Positions 7,918 to 15,928 of a stretch of DNA of 18,091 nt are shown piece after piece. The notes under the pieces are model-generated. The model saw nothing but the letters and a program-made list of their open reading frames with translations. It was not told the DNA's origin and made no database searches. Positions within the stretch are counted from its first letter, which is position 1, and each line of letters starts with the position of its first letter. This DNA is from Candidatus Aminicenantota bacterium (GTDB lineage: Bacteria > Acidobacteriota > UBA4820 > DSQY01), in contig DAHXMK010000019.1 in assembly GCA_027365515.1 (NCBI GenBank), positions 1 to 18,091 of the forward strand. The letters are read 5' to 3'. The translations under genes and the position numbers were made by a program.

Positions 7918-8190
7918 ATGGGCACATTGCCGGATTGGCTGACCGCCGCCGCTACGATTGCCATGTTCTGGATTGGCTGGCTCGGCTACAAACTGGCTAA
8001 GCAGGTACAGGACCAAGCGGAACAGCAGCAGAAGGATTTCGGCGACTTATTGGAAGCGATCGTGATTTCCAACCTTCTCAGCGGTTCCGCCACATCCGGA
8101 GTACATCCGGGCGCCTGGAAGGATATCATTCGACGATTCAAAGAAAAATATAAGGGTGATAGAAATATTTTTGGGACCGTTGAAGATTAA
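7918..8190 (+). CDS. Small single-pass membrane protein of unknown function
   Basis: This encodes 90 residues, starting one base after the hsdS stop, with a GTGAGGGA purine-rich stretch about 8 bases upstream of the ATG. Residues about 6-26 (WLTAAATIAMFWIGWLGYKL) form one transmembrane helix or uncleaved signal anchor. They are followed by a charged, Gln-rich helix (KQVQDQAEQQQKDFGDLLEA) that is probably cytoplasmic and able to form a coiled coil. No family is recognised. It lies between hsdS and a nuclease-like gene on the same strand and may form a two-gene module with it, for example as a membrane anchor or regulator. The separation from the next gene is 19 bases. Confidence 0.7.
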   Translation: MGTLPDWLTAAATIAMFWIGWLGYKLAKQVQDQAEQQQKDFGDLLEAIVISNLLSGSATSGVHPGAWKDIIRRFKEKYKGDRNIFGTVED

Positions 8191-8209
8191 TATGGAAAAG
8201 GATTGAGCC

Positions 8210-9184
8210 ATGTGCAACATAACCGTAAACTGTCAAAACTTTACTGGATATCATGCCGCTCTTAACGGGCAACATTCCCGCCGCATTTCAATGTTTGCAG
8301 TGTTTCGTGCGATTCTTACGGTAGGCGCGCAAAGGTTCCCTGAGATTTTTTGGGATTGGCCCTGGCTATACCGCGCCGGCATGGGGTTGTCGGCATTTTC
8401 TTTTCTTGCAAGGCAGGGGGATAATCTTTGCCTCTCTGCTCAATATGCAGAACTCGATATGTCCGAGAAGGCGGTGATGAGTTTTTGGTATGGAATGGCC
8501 TTTGCCAAGCTTGCGGCCGAGTCCGAGTTGGATGTCTCCTGGCTGGGTTATGTAGATCGAATGCGACAAGATGGCTCGCTCACGATATCTTCCGGAAGCA
8601 ACCAGCGCCCGGATTTTGCCGGCCGAGACTTAAATGGCGCCTGGCACGTGATTGAGGCCAAAGGACGACATCGCCGTCCCGCTCTCCGCCTTATTGCCCA
8701 AGCCAAGAGGCAAGCCGGGTATGTCCAGACCATAAAAAACCAGCCTCCCGCCACCACCCTAGCCTGCATAACATCCTTGTCGACTCAAGAAATTTCGGTT
8801 CTCATGGATGATCCCGAGCCGCCATCGGAAGGGAAAGGGGAGGATTGGAAGATTGATGAGCATAAATTTTTCGGCAATTATTATCGGCCATTTGTTAAAT
8901 ATCTTAACGCGTTCGGACATGGTCAAAGGAAAGAACATGACAGAACCTACATAACGGCCCCTTTATTTCTATCTGATTGGGAATTTATCTACAGGAGGCG
9001 TCCTCCCAGAGACTTCCGTGAATGGAGGCTTGAACTTGGGTTGTTGGCTGACATTTATAAAGCTCCTGAAAATGCTCCCAGGGCGGTAGAAGAACTGCCT
9101 CATGATGAGAAGGGAAAAATCGGGCGTGACGGAATTGCCATTTTTGGGGAAATGCCCGATTGGCCAAATTGGAAGGAATCCTAA
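8210..9184 (+). CDS. PD-(D/E)XK nuclease-like protein
   Basis: This encodes 324 residues; AAGGA at 8198-8202 is 7 bases from the ATG. The central region shows RPDFAGRDLNGAWHVIEAKGR: D135 in a PD turn, E149-x-K151 on the next strand, then basic and Gln-rich QAKRQAGY (164-171). This D...ExK pattern after a predicted strand is the restriction-endonuclease-like fold core used by many nucleases. The N-terminal 100 residues are hydrophobic and helical (FSFLARQGD, SFWYGMAFAKLAAE), and the C-terminal third is Trp/Tyr/Arg-rich without a family I recognise. It sits between hsdS and the hsdS remnant. Its stop codon overlaps the remnant's ATG (TAATG), so it belongs to the operon. A nuclease role is inferred from the motif only; it could instead be an inactive homologue. 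Confidence 0.65.
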   Translation: MCNITVNCQNFTGYHAALNGQHSRRISMFAVFRAILTVGAQRFPEIFWDWPWLYRAGMGLSAFSFLARQGDNLCLSAQYAELDMSEKAVMSFWYGMAFAKLAAESELDVSWLGYVDRMRQDGSLTISSGSNQRPDFAGRDLNGAWHVIEAKGRHRRPALRLIAQAKRQAGYVQTIKNQPPATTLACITSLSTQEISVLMDDPEPPSEGKGEDWKIDEHKFFGNYYRPFVKYLNAFGHGQRKEHDRTYITAPLFLSDWEFIYRRRPPRDFREWRLELGLLADIYKAPENAPRAVEELPHDEKGKIGRDGIAIFGEMPDWPNWKES

Positions 9185-9202
9185 TGCAGGGACAACACAC
9201 GG
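9182..9202 (+). repeat. 21-nt repeat matching the hsdR start, copy 1
   Basis: It matches 12920-12940 at 19 of 21 positions, the two differences being adjacent. Both copies begin with the TAATG stop-start overlap and share the 13-base run GGACAACACACGG. Copy 1 encodes MQGQHTG at the start of the hsdS remnant; copy 2 encodes MPGQHTE at the start of HsdR. The pair brackets the remnant and ietAS. Confidence 0.8.
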
Positions 9203-9441
9203 GATTTGTCATTGCGGCGTTTTTGGACCGCGCGATAGGTCGGCTGGGCGCGCTTATTCAGAAGGTCAATACTAGTGTCGATTACCTCCGTGAGCATAGG
9301 ATAGTCCTCATCTCGGTCTCCGTAACTGGCAAGACGCGCGTCGGCAATGAAGAGCGCCCCAACATCCAACGATCCGTTGGAGACTCGGATCTGACGATTG
9401 GACAGAGCGTAGCCGCCTATACGCTCAAGGAGCCCCGATAA
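9184..9441 (+). pseudogene. hsdS C-terminal remnant fused to an hsdR-like start
   Basis: An 85-codon open frame starts at the ATG of TAATG (9184). After MQGQHTGFV, which resembles the HsdR start MPGQHTEL, it runs straight into AAFLDRAIGRLGALIQKVNTSVDYL and REHRIVLISVSVTGKTRV. That is the distal conserved helix and coiled-coil end of HsdS (compare AAFLDRETARIDALIGKIEKSIELL and RSALISSAVTGKIDV). The target-recognition domains and first conserved block are missing, so it cannot be a specificity subunit by itself. A 35-residue tail (from GNEERPN to the end) is unrelated to the intact HsdS. It may still be translated, because it is overlapped by the preceding stop and carries the AAGGAG ribosome binding site of ietA (9427-9432) in its tail. 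It is best read as a scar of recombination; a small functional peptide is possible. Confidence 0.75.
9427..9432 (+). promoter_or_regulatory. Ribosome binding site of ietA
   Basis: AAGGAG lies 10 bases before the ietA ATG at 9443 and inside the last codons of the hsdS remnant. It fixes the ietA start and means the tail of the remnant is under selection at least as a leader. Confidence 0.65.
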
Positions 9442-9442
9442 C

Positions 9443-10411
9443 ATGCCTACGGCAGAACAACTGAAGTCCTTAATTCGAGCTCACTTCGGACGCGATGGGG
9501 AGCGCTTCCTGACGGTCGCTCTCCAGGTCGCGGCACATGAGGCCCAGCAGGGGCATGGGGCGCTAGCCCATGAAATCCGCGACCTCATCGACAGGGCGCG
9601 CAAGGACATCCGTTTGACGGAAGTCCGTCTGCCTCAGGATTTGCGCGGGTTGGTATTGTCCGAGGAGTCGAAAGCTCCGAAATCTTCCCTTGTCGTCCCG
9701 GCCAACTTGGGCAAGCGGGTAGAGCGCATCATCCATGAATATAGGCAACAGCATAAGCTCCGCAACTACGGCCTCGCCCACCGGCGAAAGATTTTGCTGA
9801 TCGGACCTCCCGGGACCGGGAAGACCATGACCGCGCACATTCTGGCCCATGAGTTGAAACAGTCTCTTCACACAGTCCAGGTCGATAAACTCGTCACTAA
9901 ATTCATGGGCGAGACGAGCGCCAAGCTCCGGCAAATCTTTGATCTTATCCAGCAACAACCCGGTGTCTATTTCTTCGATGAGTTCGACGCTATCGGTGGA
10001 GAACGGACGCTCGACAACGATGTCGGTGAGATGCGGCGTGTTTTGAACGCCTTCTTACAATTTATCGAGCAGGACGCCTCGGACAGCGTGATCATCGCGG
10101 CGACCAACAGTCCCAAGATTCTGGATCGGGCGCTCTTCCGGCGCTTCGACGACGTTCTTTACTACGAACTGCCGTCCGAAACGGAGCGGAAAGTCCTAAT
10201 TCAGAATGTCCTGGGTAGCTACCTGGCACCGGGATTTACCTGGAAGGTGGTTCTATCTGACTGTAATGGGCTCAGTCATGCGGAAATCGACCAAGCTTGT
10301 CGTGACGCAACTAAGCAGGCCATCCTTACCGATAAGGTCAAGGTCAATCCGGAACTGCTGCGACAGATGCTGAAAGAGCGCCAAGCGGCGCGCCAAGGAC
10401 AGAATCGGTAA
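9443..10411 (+). CDS. ietA: AAA+ ATPase of an IetAS-type defence pair
   Basis: This encodes 322 residues. A helical N-terminal domain (about 1-90) is followed by one AAA module: Walker A GPPGTGKT (121-128), Walker B VYFFDE (175-180), sensor 1 Asn in IIAATNSP (N222), and a candidate arginine finger in LFRRFDD (R233/R234). A short C-terminal helical lid follows. The start is set by AAGGAG at 9427-9432. Directly downstream, 9 bases away and with its own AAGGA overlapping this stop codon, lies a subtilisin-like protease. The ATPase-subtilase pair matches IetA/IetS, first described as incompatibility elements of an Agrobacterium Ti plasmid and later reported as an anti-phage system. The ATPase presumably senses or unfolds a target and controls the protease; the trigger is not known to me. 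The symbol rests on architecture and pairing rather than alignment. Confidence 0.85.
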   Translation: MPTAEQLKSLIRAHFGRDGERFLTVALQVAAHEAQQGHGALAHEIRDLIDRARKDIRLTEVRLPQDLRGLVLSEESKAPKSSLVVPANLGKRVERIIHEYRQQHKLRNYGLAHRRKILLIGPPGTGKTMTAHILAHELKQSLHTVQVDKLVTKFMGETSAKLRQIFDLIQQQPGVYFFDEFDAIGGERTLDNDVGEMRRVLNAFLQFIEQDASDSVIIAATNSPKILDRALFRRFDDVLYYELPSETERKVLIQNVLGSYLAPGFTWKVVLSDCNGLSHAEIDQACRDATKQAILTDKVKVNPELLRQMLKERQAARQGQNR

Positions 10412-10420
10412 GGAATTAAT

Positions 10421-12922
10421 ATGGCCGGCGAGCACTACAAACACATCTTTCTGAATCGTATCGCGAAGATCTTACCGTTTACCAGCCCGCGGCAGGTCAT
10501 TGGGAAGACAAGAATTCCGGGTAATCGAAACAGGGCTCAGCACAGCGACAATCTCAAGCAAGAGCTCGAACGCGCCTGGCAAGCCGCCGATCAGGCAAAG
10601 CAGCGGGCGGCCGTCCACATGAAACGGCATGGGGCGTATCTAGAATTTGAGGGAGAGCCGGGGTTCGACCTGATCATCAAGAGCCTTGAGAATTTGAAAA
10701 CCGGAATTCGCCTTCTGAATGTCCGACAGGAAGGCGAGGAGCAACGACAACGAACCATAGCAACGGTATATATCCCGTACGCCCAGCGCGCATATTTCCT
10801 CAAGAAAATTCAGGAATACGCAACGCACCAAGTTGAATCAGGCAAGCCCAAAAACGTGAACCTCATTAACAGCATCTCACACATCCGGCACGCTGTCTTG
10901 GAATCGTTTTGGCGCCCAGAAAGAGAAGAGCGTGAGCAGATTCCAGATAGCAAGGCCGCGTGGGTGGAGGTGTGGCTTTCGAGCGATGCAGAAGAGGCCA
11001 TCAACGGCTTCCAGGCGACGCTGGGGCAACTCCAAATTTCTTCGACTGAAGGCGTCCTCAAGTTTCCCGAGCGCGCGGTCAAGCTCATCGAGGCGACTCG
11101 CCAACAACTTCAGGCCTTGATCGAAGCTTCCGATAGCATCGCCGAGTGCCACCCCGCGCGCAAGATCGCCTCCTTCTTCATCGGAGAGGTGAATCGGGAG
11201 CAGGTCGAGCGGGTCCAAACGCTCCTGCAGCGGGCCAGTTTCGGCAGAGATGGCGTCGTGGTCTGCGTCCTCGATACCGGGGTCAACAATGGGCACGCAC
11301 TGATCCAGCCCGTGCTGGCGACGGCCGATCTCCACGCGGTCGATCCAACTTGGAATACGAACGACCACGATGGTCACGGAACGCTCATGGCGGGCACGGC
11401 CGCGTATGGCAACCTCCTCGCCCTGCTCAACAGCACGGCTTCATTCAAAGTCTCGCATCGCTTAGAAAGCGCCAAGATTCTCCCGCCGCCGCCGAACGTG
11501 AATAAGTGCGAGCTTTGGGGGCATGTGACCACCCAGGGAGTCAGCCGAGCGGAAATCCAGGCTCCCGAACGGAAGCGAATCATCTGCATGGCGGTGACTG
11601 CCGAAAAAACGCTGGACCACGGACGGCCGTCCTCATGGTCTGCGGCGGTAGACGAACTGGCTTCGGGCTACGCGGACGACAAGCGCCGCCTCGTTGTTCT
11701 CAGCGCGGGCAACGTGGTCGACTTAACCCAATGGCAAAACTACCCGACGGGCAATCTCGAAAACGAAGTCCATGATCCCGCCCAGGCGTGGAACGCACTG
11801 ACCGTTGGGGCATTCACAGAAATGGTCCGAATCACAGATCCGACGATGCGCAGTTGGACTCATCTCGCTCCTTATCGGGGACTTTCACCCTACAGCACGA
11901 CATCCGCCGCTTGGCCCGGACGCAAATGGCCCATCAAACCAGAGGTCCTCTTTGAGGGCGGAAACGTCGCGAAAGGGCCGAACAATTCAGTGATGAATCA
12001 CGACGACCTACAACTTCTATCAACGCATTATAAACCGCAGGAGGCCCAGTTTTCTCCATTCAATGCGACAAGTGCGGCCTCCGCCCAGGCAGCATGGATG
12101 GCGGCGGAAATCCAGACGCAATACCTTGATGCGTGGCCGGAAACTATCCGGGCTCTTCTGGTACACTCGGCGGAGTGGCCCAACGAGCTTATCCGCCAAT
12201 TCCTGCCCGACACTCCAACTCGAAGCGATTACGCGAAATTGCTCCGAATAGGCGGCTACGGAATCCCCGATTTGCAGCGCGCTCTCTACTGCGCCTCAAA
12301 TTCCTTGACCCTGATATCGCAGGCTGAATTACAGCCCTACGACCGTGAGAAGAGCCGCTATGTCACGCGCGACATGCACCTCTACAGCCTGCCTTGGCCT
12401 GCGGACATATTACGGAGCCTTGGCGAGACGGAGGTACGCATGCGCATCACTCTGTCCTACTTCATCGAGCCGGGCCCCGGAGAGGTCGGCTGGGACAACC
12501 GCTACCGATATGCCTCTCATGCCCTTCGTTTTGAGGTGAACGGACCGGGCGAATCGGCGCAGGAATTCGCGCGGCGCGTGAACAAACAGGCCCGGGAAGA
12601 GGATGAGGGTGCGGGAACTCAAGGCCCTGGGAAACGCTGGGTTATTGGTATCGCCCGGAATGTCGGCTCAATTCATTCTGACATCTGGAAAGGCCGAGCC
12701 GCCGATCTGGCCGCGTCCAACCGGATCGCCATCTATCCGACTGTCGGCTGGTGGCGCGAGCGGCACCATCTCGGTCGCTGGAACAAGACGACACGATATT
12801 CGCTTGTCGTCTCGATTCTGACGCCCGAACAGGCACAGGATATCTACATTCCCGTGGCGCAGCAGGTGGGAGTCGCGGTCCCCATAACCGTTCCCGCGAC
12901 CCGGGCAAGAAGGCATCAGTAA
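10421..12922 (+). CDS. ietS: Subtilisin-like serine protease (S8) of an IetAS-type pair
   Basis: This encodes 833 residues. AAGGA at 10410-10414 is 6 bases before the ATG. About 270 N-terminal residues are charged and helical and precede the protease domain. The catalytic triad is visible: Asp285 in VCVLDTGVN, His319 in NDHDGHGTLMAG and Ser551 in FNATSAASAQAAWMAA. The oxyanion-hole Asn431 is in LSAGN. After the protease domain comes a beta-rich C-terminus (VRMRITLSYFIEPGPGEVGW...) found in large intracellular subtilases. There is no signal peptide, so it acts in the cytoplasm. It is paired with the AAA+ ATPase upstream, the IetAS arrangement, in which both genes are needed for defence. Its stop overlaps the hsdR ATG (TAATG), so ietS and hsdR are translationally coupled although they belong to different systems. 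Confidence 0.9.
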   Translation: MAGEHYKHIFLNRIAKILPFTSPRQVIGKTRIPGNRNRAQHSDNLKQELERAWQAADQAKQRAAVHMKRHGAYLEFEGEPGFDLIIKSLENLKTGIRLLNVRQEGEEQRQRTIATVYIPYAQRAYFLKKIQEYATHQVESGKPKNVNLINSISHIRHAVLESFWRPEREEREQIPDSKAAWVEVWLSSDAEEAINGFQATLGQLQISSTEGVLKFPERAVKLIEATRQQLQALIEASDSIAECHPARKIASFFIGEVNREQVERVQTLLQRASFGRDGVVVCVLDTGVNNGHALIQPVLATADLHAVDPTWNTNDHDGHGTLMAGTAAYGNLLALLNSTASFKVSHRLESAKILPPPPNVNKCELWGHVTTQGVSRAEIQAPERKRIICMAVTAEKTLDHGRPSSWSAAVDELASGYADDKRRLVVLSAGNVVDLTQWQNYPTGNLENEVHDPAQAWNALTVGAFTEMVRITDPTMRSWTHLAPYRGLSPYSTTSAAWPGRKWPIKPEVLFEGGNVAKGPNNSVMNHDDLQLLSTHYKPQEAQFSPFNATSAASAQAAWMAAEIQTQYLDAWPETIRALLVHSAEWPNELIRQFLPDTPTRSDYAKLLRIGGYGIPDLQRALYCASNSLTLISQAELQPYDREKSRYVTRDMHLYSLPWPADILRSLGETEVRMRITLSYFIEPGPGEVGWDNRYRYASHALRFEVNGPGESAQEFARRVNKQAREEDEGAGTQGPGKRWVIGIARNVGSIHSDIWKGRAADLAASNRIAIYPTVGWWRERHHLGRWNKTTRYSLVVSILTPEQAQDIYIPVAQQVGVAVPITVPATRARRHQ

Positions 12923-12940
12923 TGCCCGGACAACACACGG
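12920..12940 (+). repeat. 21-nt repeat at the hsdR start, copy 2
   Basis: It matches 9182-9202 at 19 of 21 positions, including the TAATG overlap and the 13-base run GGACAACACACGG. It encodes MPGQHTE, the start of HsdR. With copy 1 it flanks about 3.7 kb holding the hsdS remnant and ietAS. Confidence 0.8.
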
Positions 12941-15927
12941 AACTCGCGTTTGAATCGGTCATTGAGCTTTACCTGACTGAGAAAGGCGGCTACGCCAAGG
13001 CCGATCCAGAAAGCTTCAACACCGCCCGCGGCCTCTTCCCGCGGATTTTCCTGGATTTTGTGCGCGAGACGCAGCCCAAGGAGTGGGAGTATCTCAAGAA
13101 CCTCCAGAAAGACAAAGCCGAGCAGACGCTCTTGGACGACCTCTGCCGAGCGCTCGACTCGGAGCATGAGGGCTGCCTCAAAGTTTTGCGCCACGGCTTC
13201 AAGTGCTTCGGCAAATTCTTCCACGCCGCCTATTTCGCCCCGGCCAGCGGCCTCAACCCCGACACGCAGAAGCTCTACGCGGCCAACCGCTTGACGATCA
13301 CCCGCCAGCTCAAGTACTCGGGGCACCATGGCAACACGCTGGATGTGACCTTGAGCCTCAACGGTATTCCGGTCGCGACGCTCGAGCTTAAAAACCCCAT
13401 GACCGGGCAAACCTGGAAGGATGCGGTCATCCAGTATCACGCCGACCGCGATCCGGCGGACATCATCTTCCGCTTCAAGAAGCGGACGCTGGTGCACTTC
13501 GCCGTCGATCCCGACGAGGTCTATATGACCACGCGCCTCGCGGGGCGAAGCACTCACTTTCTGCCCTTCAACAAGGGGCGCAACAACGGCGCGGGTAATC
13601 CCGACAATCCGAAAGGCCACAAGACCGCCTATCTTTGGGAGGAGATCCTGGCCCGAGACAGCTTCCTGGACATCCTGGCGCGCTTCGTCCATCTTCAAGT
13701 CGAGGAGAAAAATATCGGCGGGCGGCGGATCACAAAGGAGACGATGGTCTTCCCCCGCTACCATCAGCTCGATTGCGTCCGCATGATGATTGCCGATGCC
13801 CGGACCAAGGGCGCGGGCCGGAACTACCTGATCCAACATTCGGCCGGCAGCGGAAAAAGTAACTCCATTGCCTGGCTGGCCCACCGCCTGGCGAGCCTCT
13901 ATACGGCGAAAGATGAGAAGGTCTTCGATTCCGTCATCGTGGTCACCGACCGCATCGTCCTCGACCAGCAACTTCAGAACACGATCTACCAGATCGAACA
14001 TAAGCAGGGCGTCGTCAAGAAGATCGAGGTGGATTCAAACGAACTTGCGGAGGCCCTTGGCTCGGGCGTTCCCATCGTCATCACGACTCTCCAGAAGTTT
14101 CCGTTCGTGACGCAAAAGACCGGCGACCTGCCCAAACGGCGCTACGCCGTGATCGTGGACGAAGCCCACAGCTCTCAGGGCGGCGAGACGGCGGCGGAAC
14201 TCAAAGGCGTTTTGAGCCTCGCCGCGATCAAGGAGGAGGTCCGCAAGAAGGCCGCCGAGGATGGGCTCCCGGATTACGAGGAGGAGATTCTTCGCGCGAT
14301 GGCCAAACGGGGACGGCGGCCCAACATCAGCTTCTTCGCCTTCACGGCTACCCCCAAGTACAAGACCCTAGAGGTGTTCGGCGTCGCGGGGCCGGACGGC
14401 AAGCATCAGCCCTTCCATCTCTACAGCATGCGCCAGGCCATTGAGGAGGGATTCATCATCGACATCCTCAAGAACTACACGGCCTACAAGACGTATTACC
14501 GCCTCGCCAAGGCTGTGGCCGACGATCCCGACGTCGACAAGCGCAAGGCCGCGCGGGCCCTGGCGCGATTCATGAGCCTCCATCCGCACAACATTGCGCA
14601 GAAGACCGAGGTCATGGTTGAGCACTTCCGCCAGTTCACCATGCACAAGATCGGCGGGAAGGCCAAGGCGATGGTCGTGACCTCCAGTCGGCTCCACGCC
14701 GTCCGCTATAAGCAGGCCTTCGATAAGTACCTCCAGGAGAAAGGCTATCAGGGCATCAAGACCCTCGTGGCTTTCTCGGGCACGGTGGTCGACCCGGACG
14801 TCCCCGGCCTCGAATACACCGAGGTCTCGATGAACGGCGGCATCCGCGAGAAGGAATTGCCCGAGCGCTTCGGTGCCGATGAGTTCCAGGTGCTCTTGGT
14901 CGCGGAGAAGTACCAGACCGGATTCGATCAGCCGCTGCTCCACACGATGTACGTGGACAAGCGCTTGGCGGGCATCCAGGCGGTCCAGACCCTCTCGCGG
15001 CTCAACCGCACCTGCCCCGGCAAGGAAGACACCTTCGTCCTGGACTTCGTCAACGAGCCAGCCGAGATCCAGGCCGCCTTCCAGCCCTTCTACGAGCAGA
15101 CCCTGATCGGCGAGCAGGTGGAACCCCGGCACCTTTATGAACTCCAGGCGAAGCTAGACGAGCATCAGGTCTACCACAAGGCCGAGGTCGACGAGTTCGC
15201 GCGGGTCTTCTACAAGCCGCAGGAACAACAGACGCCGACCGACCACGCCCGAATGAACGCCTGCATCGACCCGGCGGTCGGCCGCTACAAAGAGCTTGCC
15301 GACGACGTCCGCGAGGAATTCCGAAAGACCCTCGTGGCCTATCGCAACATCTACGCGTTCCTCTCCCAGGTAATTCCGTTCAAGGACTCCGATCTGGAGC
15401 GCCTCTACTCCTACATCCGATTTCTGCTGACGAAGCTGCCGAAGGGCGAGCGTGGGTCGGCCTACAACTTCAACGACGAGATCGCGCTCAAGTACTACCG
15501 CCTCCAGAAGATCAGCGAGGGCAGCCTGACCCTTGATAAGCGCGGCGGGGGCGAGGTCGCGGGGCCTGTTGCCGTCGGAACTGGAATCCTGCGCGACGGC
15601 AAGATCAAACTCTCCCACCTCATCGACATTCTCAACGATCGCTTCGGCACCAATTTCAGGCCGGGCGATCAGCTTTTCTTTGACTCGATCCGAGAGGATG
15701 CGTCTGCCGATCCGGCACTACGCCAAGCGGCGATGGCCAACACTATGGAGAACTTTAGCTACGTTTTCCAGAAGGCCCTGGAAGGACTCTTCATCGATCG
15801 TATGGACCAGAACGAGGAGATAACAGCCAAGTTCATGAACGAGAAGAACTTCCGCGAGGCCGTGGCCCAGCATCTCCTCAAGCAAGTCTATGATCATATC
15901 CGATCTCAAGGAGAAATCACCAAGTAA
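12922..15927 (+). CDS. hsdR: Type I restriction-modification system, endonuclease/translocase subunit
   Basis: From the ATG at 12922 this encodes 1001 residues, normal for HsdR. The open frame extends upstream into ietS, but MPGQHTELAFESVIE is the family-like N-terminus, so the longer start is rejected. The nuclease domain has D141 in NTLDVTLSLNG and E155-L-K157 in VATLELKNP (PD-(D/E)XK). The SF2 helicase motor has Walker A SAGSGKS (307-313), DEAH (413-416), TATP (475-478) and motif VI SRLNRT (692-697). A helical C-terminal domain for docking to M2S follows. HsdR translocates DNA and cleaves distantly when the target is unmethylated. It is separated from hsdS by five other open frames, which is unusual for a type I operon. 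The gene is high-GC with strong codon bias, like hsdM. Confidence 0.97.
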   Translation: MPGQHTELAFESVIELYLTEKGGYAKADPESFNTARGLFPRIFLDFVRETQPKEWEYLKNLQKDKAEQTLLDDLCRALDSEHEGCLKVLRHGFKCFGKFFHAAYFAPASGLNPDTQKLYAANRLTITRQLKYSGHHGNTLDVTLSLNGIPVATLELKNPMTGQTWKDAVIQYHADRDPADIIFRFKKRTLVHFAVDPDEVYMTTRLAGRSTHFLPFNKGRNNGAGNPDNPKGHKTAYLWEEILARDSFLDILARFVHLQVEEKNIGGRRITKETMVFPRYHQLDCVRMMIADARTKGAGRNYLIQHSAGSGKSNSIAWLAHRLASLYTAKDEKVFDSVIVVTDRIVLDQQLQNTIYQIEHKQGVVKKIEVDSNELAEALGSGVPIVITTLQKFPFVTQKTGDLPKRRYAVIVDEAHSSQGGETAAELKGVLSLAAIKEEVRKKAAEDGLPDYEEEILRAMAKRGRRPNISFFAFTATPKYKTLEVFGVAGPDGKHQPFHLYSMRQAIEEGFIIDILKNYTAYKTYYRLAKAVADDPDVDKRKAARALARFMSLHPHNIAQKTEVMVEHFRQFTMHKIGGKAKAMVVTSSRLHAVRYKQAFDKYLQEKGYQGIKTLVAFSGTVVDPDVPGLEYTEVSMNGGIREKELPERFGADEFQVLLVAEKYQTGFDQPLLHTMYVDKRLAGIQAVQTLSRLNRTCPGKEDTFVLDFVNEPAEIQAAFQPFYEQTLIGEQVEPRHLYELQAKLDEHQVYHKAEVDEFARVFYKPQEQQTPTDHARMNACIDPAVGRYKELADDVREEFRKTLVAYRNIYAFLSQVIPFKDSDLERLYSYIRFLLTKLPKGERGSAYNFNDEIALKYYRLQKISEGSLTLDKRGGGEVAGPVAVGTGILRDGKIKLSHLIDILNDRFGTNFRPGDQLFFDSIREDASADPALRQAAMANTMENFSYVFQKALEGLFIDRMDQNEEITAKFMNEKNFREAVAQHLLKQVYDHIRSQGEITK

Positions 15928-15928
15928 C

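Noticed and set aside
6579..9441. CRISPR-like or tandem repeat array around hsdS
   Set aside because: The repeats are few, encode the conserved parts of HsdS, and are not regularly spaced.
12751..12921. Upstream extension of hsdR
   Set aside because: The extra 57 codons overlap ietS and are Arg/Ser/Gly-rich; MPGQHTEL at 12922 is family-like and lies in a TAATG overlap.
12916..14001. 361-codon minus-strand open frame
   Set aside because: Antisense shadow of hsdR with Asp/Val/Glu-rich composition typical of complementary frames.
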